Source: Bacteroidota bacterium (GTDB lineage: Bacteria > Bacteroidota > Bacteroidia > Chitinophagales > Chitinophagaceae). From it: a stretch of 64,000 nt of DNA. The translations under genes and the position numbers were made by a program. Shown here piece by piece: positions 38,611-46,922 of this stretch; the first letter of the stretch is position 1, and each line of letters begins with the position of its first letter. Below the pieces are notes generated by a model, which saw only the letters and a list, made by a program, of their open reading frames with translations, was not told where the DNA came from and did not search any database. The DNA lies in assembly GCA_947460595.1 (NCBI GenBank), contig CANHGS010000001.1, positions 1-64,000 on the forward strand. The letters run 5' to 3'.

Positions 38611-40194
38611 ATGAAACATAATTTTTTCAAAAAACTAATGGTGATAGGTTTTGCGGCGGGCACCCTGGTTTCCTGCACAAAAAAGCTGGACCTGACCCCA
38701 ACCAATGGTACTACTGCTGCAATTGTTTATAGTACTCCATTGGGTTATACACAGGCTATGGCCAAAGTGTATGGTAGTTTTGCTCTAACTGGTAATACTG
38801 GTCCTGCAGGTAATGGAGACGTTCAAGGTATTGATGAAGGCACTTCTGATTTCTTCCGTCTTTACTGGAAGGCACAGGAATTAAGTACTGACGAAGCCGT
38901 AGTTGCTTGGGGTGACCCAGGTATTCAGGATTTTCACAAAATGAACTGGACTTCTGACAACCCCATGTTAAAGGGATTGTATTATCGTTCTTATTACCAA
39001 ATTACATTGTGTAATGATTTTATCAACCAAGCATCTGATGCCAACCTTTCTTCAAGGGGCATCTCTGGTGCTGATGCCGATAAAATCAAAAAATATCGCG
39101 CAGAAGCTAGATTCTTACGTGCCTATCAATATGCCGTTTTGATGGATTTATTTGGACCAGTTCCAATGGCAACAGAAAAAGACCCATTGGGTAGTTTTCT
39201 TCCTCCACAAGCAAAACGTTCCGAAGTATTTAGTTATGTAGAATCTGAATTAAAAGCCATTGAAACAGAACTAGTAGACGCAAAAGCCAATGAATATGGC
39301 CGTGCTGATAAAGCTGCTGCTTGGTCTTTACTATCAAGAATTTATTTGAATGCGGCAGTTTTTACTGGTACTCCTAAATTCACAGAAGCTGCTACTTATG
39401 CTAAAAAAGTAATTGATGCAGGTTATGGCTTAGTTACCAATTATCCTTGGTTAATGCGTGCTGACAATCATTTGAATACCAGTGAGTTTATTTTCAGTAT
39501 CAATTATGATGGTTTGAAAACACAGGGTTATGGTGGTACTACTTTCATGTGCCATGCTTCATTGGGAGGCTCTCAGAACGCGGGTGATTATGGTTTGGAC
39601 TTTGCTTGGGGTGGTATTCGTACTACCAAAAACTTACCTGCGTTGTTCCCTGATGTTACTGGTGCAAAAGATAAACGCGCACAGTTCTATACTTCTGGAC
39701 AAAATCTGGAAATCAATGACTTAACCTCTTTCACAGATGGTTATGCCATTACCAAATTCATCAACAAAACACGTGCTGGTGCAAATGGTTCCAACCAAAC
39801 ATTTGCTGATATTGATATGCCTTTGTTCCGTTTAGGTGAAGTGTATCTAAACTATGCTGAAGCAGTGTTAAGAGGTTCTACGGTAGGTGATAAGGCAACT
39901 GCCATTACCTACGTTAATAACCTGCGTGCACGTGCTTATGGTAACACTTCTGGTAATGTTGCAGATATTGACTTGAACTTTATTCTAGATGAAAGAGCAA
40001 GAGAATTGTATTGGGAAGGATTCCGTAGAACAGACCTAATTCGTTTTGGAAGATTTGTAGAGAGCAATTATCTCTGGCCTTGGAAAGGCGGCGTTAAAGA
40101 CGGTACATCTGTAGGTGATTTCCGCAAATTGTATCCAATTCCTTCTTCCGATGTTTCTTCTAACGTGAATCTGAAACAAAACCCAGGTTATTAA
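38611..40194 (+). CDS. SusD/RagB glycan-binding lipoprotein (locus 1)
   Basis: This 527-residue SusD-family protein has a lipoprotein signal with Cys22 (AAGTLVSC). Tetratricopeptide-like helices (KYRAEARFLRAYQYAVLMDLFGPVPM) and the C-terminal RagB motif (DERARELYWEGFRRTDLIRFGRF, ending LKQNPGY) are present. It caps the SusC barrel on the cell surface and binds the oligosaccharide. ATG 38611 is preferred to 38581 because it directly starts the signal peptide. Confidence 0.95.
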   Translation: MKHNFFKKLMVIGFAAGTLVSCTKKLDLTPTNGTTAAIVYSTPLGYTQAMAKVYGSFALTGNTGPAGNGDVQGIDEGTSDFFRLYWKAQELSTDEAVVAWGDPGIQDFHKMNWTSDNPMLKGLYYRSYYQITLCNDFINQASDANLSSRGISGADADKIKKYRAEARFLRAYQYAVLMDLFGPVPMATEKDPLGSFLPPQAKRSEVFSYVESELKAIETELVDAKANEYGRADKAAAWSLLSRIYLNAAVFTGTPKFTEAATYAKKVIDAGYGLVTNYPWLMRADNHLNTSEFIFSINYDGLKTQGYGGTTFMCHASLGGSQNAGDYGLDFAWGGIRTTKNLPALFPDVTGAKDKRAQFYTSGQNLEINDLTSFTDGYAITKFINKTRAGANGSNQTFADIDMPLFRLGEVYLNYAEAVLRGSTVGDKATAITYVNNLRARAYGNTSGNVADIDLNFILDERARELYWEGFRRTDLIRFGRFVESNYLWPWKGGVKDGTSVGDFRKLYPIPSSDVSSNVNLKQNPGY

Positions 40195-40228
40195 TACATC
40201 CACTAACAAAAAATTTAAATCATAAATT

Positions 40229-41056
40229 ATGAAAACATTACTCTCAAAGCTGTTTTTCATATGCGCAACAGCTACCCTATTTGTTGCATGTACAAAAGAC
40301 GAAGCAAGGGAATCTTTTCTGGGAGGTAAAGAGCCTGTATTAACGGCTAATGCTACTTCCAGTATTCCATTGGCTTTTGTAGATAAAGATAAAAGCGCTG
40401 TTACTTTTAATTGGACCAATCCTAATTATCAGTTTGCTTCTGGTGTAAGTTCACAAGACGTTACTTATACCATGGAAATTGACGTAACTGGAAACAATTT
40501 TGCAGGTGCAGGTAAACAAACGGTTTCTATTGCAAAAGACCTTTCTGTTTCTTTTACACAAGGGGTATTCAATGATTATTTGTTGAATCAATTGCAATTG
40601 GTTCCTGGTGTAAGCAAGAGTATTGATGTTAGAGTTATTGCCTCTTTATCATCTGTTGTTTCTAAATTGGTTTCCAATACCATGAAGTTCAATGTTACTC
40701 CTTATGCCATTCCTCCTAAAGTAGCACCGCCTACTTCTGGTGAATTGTATATTACTGGTAGTGCATTGGCTAGTGATTGGACCAATAGCCCGCCAACAAC
40801 TCAAAAATTCACCAAGGTTAGTGCTACCTTGTTTGAATTGACGGTTGCCTTAAAAGGGGGTAATTCTTATACCTTCTTGTCTACTTTTGGTTCTTGGAAT
40901 GACAAGTATAGTATTGCTATCAAAAACAATCCTGATGCAGTAAATGGAGGCGATTTCCAGTGGCAGGGTGAAGACATCATGGCACCAGCGGTTAGTGGAA
41001 CCTACAAAATCTCTGTAGACTTCCAAAGGGGTAAGTTCACAGTAACCAAACAATAA
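40229..41056 (+). CDS. SusE-like outer-membrane lipoprotein
   Basis: This 275-residue lipoprotein has Cys21 (TLFVACTKDE). A SusE N-terminal Ig-like domain (PLAFVDKDKSAVTFNWTNPNY, TMEIDVTGNNF) is followed by one starch-binding-like module (ELYITGSALASDWTN, GNSYTFLSTFGSWNDKYSIA). The first half is clearly paralogous to the next gene (SNTMKFNVTPYAIPPKVAPP against SNVVKLKVTPYVVPPKVTLP), suggesting tandem duplication. It should hold alpha-glucan at the cell surface. It starts 34 bp after the SusD-like gene. Confidence 0.88.
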   Translation: MKTLLSKLFFICATATLFVACTKDEARESFLGGKEPVLTANATSSIPLAFVDKDKSAVTFNWTNPNYQFASGVSSQDVTYTMEIDVTGNNFAGAGKQTVSIAKDLSVSFTQGVFNDYLLNQLQLVPGVSKSIDVRVIASLSSVVSKLVSNTMKFNVTPYAIPPKVAPPTSGELYITGSALASDWTNSPPTTQKFTKVSATLFELTVALKGGNSYTFLSTFGSWNDKYSIAIKNNPDAVNGGDFQWQGEDIMAPAVSGTYKISVDFQRGKFTVTKQ

Positions 41057-41095
41057 TGTTCCAGCCACAATCAATAAACCAATAAAAAAAAGATT

Positions 41096-42487
41096 ATGAA
41101 AAAAATATTCAAACTACTTTTTGTTGCGGTCAGCATCATTGTTCTTGGTGCTTCCTGCGATAAGGTTGGAACATTGCCGGTATATGCGCCAGCAGCGGGT
41201 GGTGCGGTTTTGTCTGCATCTACGCCAACAATTTTAGCGGCACCAGCCGATTCCAATAAAACAGGAATCGTGTTTACTTGGACTAGACCTTCTTATTCTG
41301 TGGATAGTAGCAATCAGAAGTTTATCATAGAAATGTCTCCTTCTACCAGCAATTTTGGTACTAAGGCTAGCAAAACTATTGTTACTTCTTTGACTACTTC
41401 CTTTACCAACAAAGACATTAATCTGATAGCTCGTTCTTGGGGTTTTGAATTCAACAAAACCTATGACGTAGACGTGCGCATTATTTCTTCTTTCTTAAAC
41501 AACAATGAGCAATTAGCTTCTAATGTTGTTAAGCTGAAAGTTACTCCTTATGTGGTTCCTCCTAAAGTGACCCTTCCTAGCTCTAAGGAATTATACTTAG
41601 TAGGTAGCGCTACTGCTGGTGGATGGGGCAACCCAGTACCAGATAGGGCTCAGAGATTCAATCGCTTGGATTCTGTTACATACCAAGGTACTTTCTACTT
41701 AAATGGTAACGGGGAATACTTGATGCTTCCTGTAAATGGAGATTGGACCAATAAGTATTCTGTTGCAAGTAGTGCTACCCCAGGATTGAATGCGGGCGGT
41801 GCATTTGGATACAATTTGAGTAGCAATTTCCCTGGCCCAGCTAAATCTGGTACTTATACTATTACTGCAGATTTCCAGAACGGATTGTTCACGGTAGTTA
41901 AAGTAAGCGAATACGGTTTGCTTTGGGTTCCTGGTGAGTACCAAGGTTGGAATCCGGCAACTGCTCCTCAATTGGGTTCGCCTAAAGCAGATGGTGTATT
42001 TGAAGGATATATCAATTTCCCAGCTGGTGGAACGTTTGAATTCAAATTGAACAAAACCCCAGATTGGAGCAATTCTTTGGGTGATGCAGGCAGTGGTGGT
42101 TTGAGTGGTAGCGGTGGTAACTTAAAAGTACCTGGTGCTGGATACTACAAAATCAACGCCAACACCGTCACCAACAAATGGTCAGCTACTAAAACTACTT
42201 GGGGAGTCATTGGTAGTTTTGCGCCAAGTGGTTGGGGATCTGATGTAAATATGACTTTTGATGCAGGTTCTAATTCTTGGTCTGCCATTATCACCCTTAC
42301 TGCTACAGACGAGTTTAAATTCAGGGCCAATGGTGCTTGGACTCTAAACTATGGTGACACAGGTGCGAATGGAAGTCTTGAAGAAGGTAGTCCGGATAAT
42401 ATCAAGGGTTATCCTGCAGGAAAATACAAAGTGACTTTGTTCCTGAACAATACCAATTACTATACTTACAAAGTGGAAAAACAATAG
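41096..42487 (+). CDS. SusE/SusF-like multi-module starch-binding lipoprotein
   Basis: This 463-residue lipoprotein has Cys21 (IIVLGASCDKV). It shares the SusE N-domain and first binding module with its upstream neighbour. It then adds two more modules, one beginning LLWVPGEYQGWNPATAPQL and one beginning WGVIGSFAPSGWGSDVNM; aromatic W/Y residues in these segments fit sugar stacking. It is the last gene of the locus, 39 bp after SusE and followed by a strong terminator. Confidence 0.88.
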   Translation: MKKIFKLLFVAVSIIVLGASCDKVGTLPVYAPAAGGAVLSASTPTILAAPADSNKTGIVFTWTRPSYSVDSSNQKFIIEMSPSTSNFGTKASKTIVTSLTTSFTNKDINLIARSWGFEFNKTYDVDVRIISSFLNNNEQLASNVVKLKVTPYVVPPKVTLPSSKELYLVGSATAGGWGNPVPDRAQRFNRLDSVTYQGTFYLNGNGEYLMLPVNGDWTNKYSVASSATPGLNAGGAFGYNLSSNFPGPAKSGTYTITADFQNGLFTVVKVSEYGLLWVPGEYQGWNPATAPQLGSPKADGVFEGYINFPAGGTFEFKLNKTPDWSNSLGDAGSGGLSGSGGNLKVPGAGYYKINANTVTNKWSATKTTWGVIGSFAPSGWGSDVNMTFDAGSNSWSAIITLTATDEFKFRANGAWTLNYGDTGANGSLEEGSPDNIKGYPAGKYKVTLFLNNTNYYTYKVEKQ

Positions 42488-42504
42488 TTTGACCAACCCA
42501 TTTT

Positions 42505-42536
42505 AAAAGGCGCCCCATGAAAGGGGCGCTTTTTTT
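42505..42536 (+). terminator. Terminator of the sus-like operon
   Basis: The GC-rich stem GCGCCCC/GGGGCGC is extended by A-T pairs (AAAAG/CTTTT), with loop ATGAAA and T7. It starts 18 bp after the last stop. Confidence 0.92.
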
Positions 42537-42606
42537 ATGCCATTTGGCCCAAGCAGGTTGGCCATTAAGTTTTAAACATTGCTTACATTGCACCGAAACC
42601 ACAATT

Positions 42607-43482
42607 ATGCTATACTCGATGACAGGATACGGTAGGTCTGAACAGACCGTGAACGGAAAGACTTTTTTGGTAGAAGTACGTTCATTAAATGGAAAACAAT
42701 TTGACCTCCGTTTGAATATTCCATCCCTGTTAAAGCCCTTTGAATTTGAAGTGCGCAATATCTTGAGTGAGGGACTCATGCGTGGTAGTGTTGAATGTAT
42801 TATTACCCTTAAACAAAATGGGGCCAGTAAACCGGTGAGCATTAATACGGACCTGGCTAAAGCCTATTATCAGCCGGTAGCCGAATTGGCAGCTGAATTG
42901 AATTTGGAAACAGGTGATATTCTGAGTACTATTTTGAAACTCCCAGACGTAATTACACCTTCTACAGAAATGCTAAGTGAAGATGAATGGAAGGGGTTTG
43001 AATCCGTATTGAGAGAAGCTATTAAACATTTGAATGACCACCGTAAGGATGAGGGAAAATCTTTAGAAGCAGACCTTTTATTGCGTTTACAGAATATTGA
43101 AACCCAACAAGCCAAGATTGTGGAATTAGAGCCCTTGCGTAGACAAAGAATTAGAGAAGGCTTGCTCAAAGTGTTGGAAGAGAATGTGGGTAAGGAAAAC
43201 TATGACCCCAATAGACTAGAGCAAGAATTGATTTACTATATAGAGAAGATAGATATTAGTGAAGAGCAAGTTAGATTGAACAATCATTGCAAATATTTTA
43301 GAGACATTCTGCAAGAAAAAGAACCCAGCAAAGGAAAAAAGCTCTCTTTTATTCTGCAGGAATTTGGAAGAGAAATTAATACTACCGGTTCTAAAGCCTA
43401 TGATGCCGTGATGCAAAAATGTGTGATCCTTATGAAGGATGAACTAGAAAAAGCTAAGGAACAAATCTTGAATGTTTTGTAA
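42607..43482 (+). CDS. YicC family protein (endoribonuclease-like stress protein)
   Basis: This 291-residue protein begins MLYSMTGYGRSEQTVNGKTFLVEVRSLNGKQFDL, the typical YicC_N start. It ends with the DUF1732 segment LSFILQEFGREINTTGSKAYDAVMQKCVILMKDELEKAKEQILNVL (shown only as landmark). Acidic and basic clusters in DPNRLEQELIYYIEKIDISEE fit the reported metal-dependent RNase activity of the family. The guanylate kinase gene that often follows is not here. ATG 42607 was chosen; 42619 is an alternative. Confidence 0.9.
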   Translation: MLYSMTGYGRSEQTVNGKTFLVEVRSLNGKQFDLRLNIPSLLKPFEFEVRNILSEGLMRGSVECIITLKQNGASKPVSINTDLAKAYYQPVAELAAELNLETGDILSTILKLPDVITPSTEMLSEDEWKGFESVLREAIKHLNDHRKDEGKSLEADLLLRLQNIETQQAKIVELEPLRRQRIREGLLKVLEENVGKENYDPNRLEQELIYYIEKIDISEEQVRLNNHCKYFRDILQEKEPSKGKKLSFILQEFGREINTTGSKAYDAVMQKCVILMKDELEKAKEQILNVL

Positions 43483-43503
43483 TGGCTTAACAAATCAGCT
43501 CTT

Positions 43504-43511
43504 TATCTTTG
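43504..43511 (+). promoter_or_regulatory. gldH -7 element
   Basis: TATCTTTG ends six bases before the gldH ATG at 43517, so transcription would begin at or within a few bases of the start codon. Confidence 0.5.
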
Positions 43512-43516
43512 AAAAA

Positions 43517-43990
43517 ATGATTCCAGTGAGAAAATGCTTGATGGTACTTATTGCTGCGGTTTTTCTGGGGGCTTGCCGACCCATGGATCTCTATGAGAAA
43601 ACCGTATTTTTTCCCAAACAAGAGTGGGATAGCAAGAATCAACCTAGTTTCAATTTTGAAGTTACAGACAGTCTGAGCAGTTATCATATTTATGTGGTGA
43701 TTCGTCATCAAGACGCCTATCATTATAACAACCTTTGGCTGAATGTACAAACCAAGGGTCCAGGCATGCCTCCCATTTCTCAGAAGCTCAACCTTATATT
43801 GGCCAATAATACCAAGGGCTGGCTGGGTTCCGGAATGGATGACGTATTTGACCATCGCATAAGAATTACCACAGCACCTATTCGCATGAAAAAGGGGGGC
43901 TATCAATTTACCCTGCAACAGATTATGCGGGAAGATCCCTTGCCCTATGTATTAAACGCGGGTATTAGAATAGAAAAAGCCAAATCATGA
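43517..43990 (+). CDS. gldH: Gliding motility lipoprotein GldH
   Basis: This 157-residue lipoprotein has Cys20 (IAAVFLGACRPMD). The GldH signature is YEKTVFFPKQEWDSKNQPSFNFEVTDSLSSYHIYVVIRH, with LWLNVQTKGP following. In flavobacteria GldH is needed for gliding and type IX secretion-related surface function, while in non-gliding Bacteroidetes it is often retained. Its stop overlaps the next gene's start (ATGA), so it is translationally coupled to a histidine kinase. Confidence 0.9.
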   Translation: MIPVRKCLMVLIAAVFLGACRPMDLYEKTVFFPKQEWDSKNQPSFNFEVTDSLSSYHIYVVIRHQDAYHYNNLWLNVQTKGPGMPPISQKLNLILANNTKGWLGSGMDDVFDHRIRITTAPIRMKKGGYQFTLQQIMREDPLPYVLNAGIRIEKAKS

Positions 43991-44964
43991 TGGGTTCTCA
44001 GAAACGGAAATTGGCAACGGTTACCGTGGTCTATTGGTTCCTGCTTTCTTATATGGTAGCAGCTTTATTATGGTGGTTTATAGCACTAGAAAAGCAGAAT
44101 CAACTCATTACCAGTATCCGATTAACTGAACTAAAAAAAGAAGACGCCAATTATCTAGCCAAAGTTGCTTTTATAGAAAACGCGTCTAAAAGAAAAACAT
44201 TTCAATACATTGGAGAGGGCAGCACTTTCTTAGTCTTGATTTTAGTTGGAGCTGTATTTGTGTTTAGGGCTACCCGCAGACAGATCAGAGGTGCGCAGCA
44301 GCAACAGAATTTTATGATGGCGGTAACGCATGAGTTAAAAACACCTATCGCGGTAGCTCAATTGAATTTAGAAACCTTGCAAAAACGGCAATTGGATGAG
44401 GATAAACGCCAAAAACTCATTTCTAATACCTTGCAAGAAGCCAACAGACTAAATACGCTTTGCAATAATATTTTATTTGCCGCCCAATTAGACGCGGGTG
44501 TTCACACACAGAACAAGCAGGAAATTCATTTGAGCGATTTGGTAGAAGGTTGTATTGACAATTTCAAAACCAGGTATCCGCAAAGAATCATAGATGAAGC
44601 CATTCAAGCATCTCTATTTTTGCAGGGCGAGAGCCTTTTACTACAAATGCTTATCAATAACCTGATTGAAAACGCCCTCAAATATTCTCCCAAGGATCAA
44701 CCCATTAAAGTGAGCCTGATTAGAACTGCAACTACTATTCAGTGCGCTGTGGCCGATCTGGGAAAAGGAGTGGAAGACGCGGAAAAGCAACGGATTTTCA
44801 ACAAATTCTATAGAATAGGCAATGAAAATACCCGCAAGGCCAAGGGTACCGGATTGGGGCTCTATCTCTGCAAAAAAATTGCGGATGGTCATAATGCCTA
44901 CATTTCTGTGACAGACAATCAGCCACAGGGCTGTATTTTTACGGTCTCATTCAAAAATGTCTAA
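43987..44964 (+). CDS. Two-transmembrane sensor histidine kinase
   Basis: This 325-residue kinase has transmembrane helices near 12-33 and 78-95 enclosing a short (about 45-residue) extracytoplasmic loop. The HisKA domain has His115 (FMMAVTHELKTPIAVAQ). The HATPase_c domain has NNLIENALKYSPKD (N box), ADLGKGV (G1) and GTGLGLYLCKKI (G2). The small sensor loop suggests it senses membrane state or partner proteins, not a large ligand. It is coupled to gldH by a 4-bp overlap and to the response regulator by a 6-bp gap. Confidence 0.92.
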   Translation: MMGSQKRKLATVTVVYWFLLSYMVAALLWWFIALEKQNQLITSIRLTELKKEDANYLAKVAFIENASKRKTFQYIGEGSTFLVLILVGAVFVFRATRRQIRGAQQQQNFMMAVTHELKTPIAVAQLNLETLQKRQLDEDKRQKLISNTLQEANRLNTLCNNILFAAQLDAGVHTQNKQEIHLSDLVEGCIDNFKTRYPQRIIDEAIQASLFLQGESLLLQMLINNLIENALKYSPKDQPIKVSLIRTATTIQCAVADLGKGVEDAEKQRIFNKFYRIGNENTRKAKGTGLGLYLCKKIADGHNAYISVTDNQPQGCIFTVSFKNV

Positions 44965-44970
44965 TCACCC

Positions 44971-45678
44971 ATGAGTAACGAATCAAAAGCCAATATCCTG
45001 TTGGCAGAAGACGAGGAAAACCTTCATGAACCGCTCAAGTTAAATCTAGAGATGGAAGGTTATACCGTTACATCAGCTTTTGACGGAAATGAAGCCTTAA
45101 AAGCTATTGGGAATGAGTATTTTGATTTAATTATCATGGATATTATGATGCCTGAAGTGGATGGCATTAGCATACTTGAAACCATTAGGGTTAATGCCAA
45201 TGAAGTACCCGTTTTAATACTAAGTGCTAAAAATAGCAGTTCAGACAGGGTATTGGGTTTGAAAAAAGGGGCGGATGATTATTTGACCAAACCCTTTAAC
45301 CTAGAAGAACTGTTGTTGAGGGTCTCAAAATTGATTGAAAAAAACCAAAAAATTCAGGTTAAGGAAAGTGTGGGAGACCATTATGAATTTGGTCAAAACA
45401 ATATTGATTTTAAAGCCCAAACTGCCAGTACTTTCAATCAACAAACCATTGAGTTGAGCAAGAAAGAAGTGATGCTGCTCAAACTATTGATAGAAAATAA
45501 GGGTGAAGTAGTAACAAGAGAAAAAATTCTGCAAGTTGTCTGGGGATATAATGTCTATCCTACCACCAGGACCATTGACAATTTCATCCTGAACTTTAGA
45601 AAATATTTTGAACAGGATAGCCGTAACCCCAAGCATTTCCATTCTGTAAGAGGCGTTGGGTATAAATACACAGTTTAA
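44971..45678 (+). CDS. OmpR/PhoB-family response regulator
   Basis: This 235-residue regulator has a receiver with acidic Glu13-Asp14-Glu15, phospho-acceptor Asp57 (IIMDIMMPEVDG) and Lys in LTKPFNLEEL. The winged-helix output domain spans about 135-235 (ELSKKEVMLLKLLIENKGEVVTREKIL, RTIDNFILNFRKYFEQD, RGVGYKYTV). It is the partner of the preceding kinase. The regulon is unknown, but operon membership with gldH suggests envelope or surface functions. Confidence 0.93.
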   Translation: MSNESKANILLAEDEENLHEPLKLNLEMEGYTVTSAFDGNEALKAIGNEYFDLIIMDIMMPEVDGISILETIRVNANEVPVLILSAKNSSSDRVLGLKKGADDYLTKPFNLEELLLRVSKLIEKNQKIQVKESVGDHYEFGQNNIDFKAQTASTFNQQTIELSKKEVMLLKLLIENKGEVVTREKILQVVWGYNVYPTTRTIDNFILNFRKYFEQDSRNPKHFHSVRGVGYKYTV

Positions 45679-45739
45679 GCGCAGGGCCAGATACAATAAA
45701 GGCTTATTCTGAGCGTTTGATGAGTTTGAAATAGTCATT

Positions 45740-46879
45740 ATGTCGCTGCAAATAGAATCCATCATAGATTTTCTTGATCCCATTAATATTGCCATGATTT
45801 CTAATGATGAGGGGTTCAAGGACTCCCAACTTGGAAAACATATTGCTGTTTTTGAGGAGGAATTTCCAGATATCTCTGAGGCCGATTTTGTAATTGTAGG
45901 TTGTGGTGAAATGAGAGGTGCAGGAGTGGGCTTAACCAGTACCAATGCACCTGATGCCATTAGGTCAGAATACTACAAATTGTTTCATTGGCATACCCAG
46001 GTCAACGTGGCCGATATTGGCAATATAAAATCAGGTGCTACGCTAGAAGATACTTATGCCGCATTAAGAACGGTTGTGGCAGAGTTGATGGAACAGAAGA
46101 AGAAAGTTGTCATTCTAGGAGGGTCTCATGATATTACTACAGCACAGTACCAAGCTTATGGTACAAAGGAACGCATCATAGATGTGGCCTGTGTAGACGC
46201 TAGAATAGACCTAGACATGGATTCGGTGTTACCGGCAGATAATTTTCTGGTAGAAATGCTAACGGGCATGCCCAATTACTTAAAACACTATAGCCATATT
46301 GGATTCCAGAGTTATTTTATGCACCCCGATATGTTAGAGACCATTGACAAATTGGGCTTTGATTGTTATAGGGTAGGAAAGGTAAAAGAGCGAATAGAAG
46401 AAATGGAACCCGCCATTAGGAATAGTGAATTATTCAGTTTTGATATTGCCGCTATTCAACACGCACACGCGCCGGCAAATAGGCTTACTCCCAATGGATT
46501 TAATGGAGAAGAAGCTTGTACCTTAATGCAATACGCGGGTATGAGTAATAATTGCGATAGCATTGGTATTTATGGTTATATAGCAGAACAAGATGAGCAC
46601 GCATTAACTGCCAAACAAATATCCCATATGCTTTGGTACCTGATGGATGGGATTCATAAAGGCAAACAAGAAGCGGCATTAGACAATAAGGCTGAGTTCA
46701 ATGAATTCACCATGGCATTTGCAGAAGTGGAAACCACTTTCTTGCAAAGCAAACGCACGGGTAGGTGGTGGATGCAATTGCATGATGGTAAGTATATAGC
46801 CTGTAGTCATTTTGATTATATGATTGCTTCCAACAATGAAATTCCAGAACGTTGGTTCAGGGCGGTAGAACGTAGCTAA
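45740..46879 (+). CDS. Arginase/formimidoylglutamase-family protein with degenerate metal site
   Basis: This 379-residue protein has a ureohydrolase fold. GGSHD (127-131) is kept. The DAHxD motif reads DARID (153-157), with the metal-binding His replaced by Arg. The SxDxDxxDP motif reads SFDIAAIQHA (233-242), lacking the second Asp and the DP. At least two of the six usual manganese ligands are therefore lost. Annotation pipelines would call this formimidoylglutamase; I doubt that activity here. It stands alone between the kinase/regulator unit and dacB. Confidence 0.75.
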   Translation: MSLQIESIIDFLDPINIAMISNDEGFKDSQLGKHIAVFEEEFPDISEADFVIVGCGEMRGAGVGLTSTNAPDAIRSEYYKLFHWHTQVNVADIGNIKSGATLEDTYAALRTVVAELMEQKKKVVILGGSHDITTAQYQAYGTKERIIDVACVDARIDLDMDSVLPADNFLVEMLTGMPNYLKHYSHIGFQSYFMHPDMLETIDKLGFDCYRVGKVKERIEEMEPAIRNSELFSFDIAAIQHAHAPANRLTPNGFNGEEACTLMQYAGMSNNCDSIGIYGYIAEQDEHALTAKQISHMLWYLMDGIHKGKQEAALDNKAEFNEFTMAFAEVETTFLQSKRTGRWWMQLHDGKYIACSHFDYMIASNNEIPERWFRAVERS

Positions 46880-46922
46880 TATTCCCATCTTTTTGCCTAG
46901 ATTCGGGGTAGAAATTAAATGT

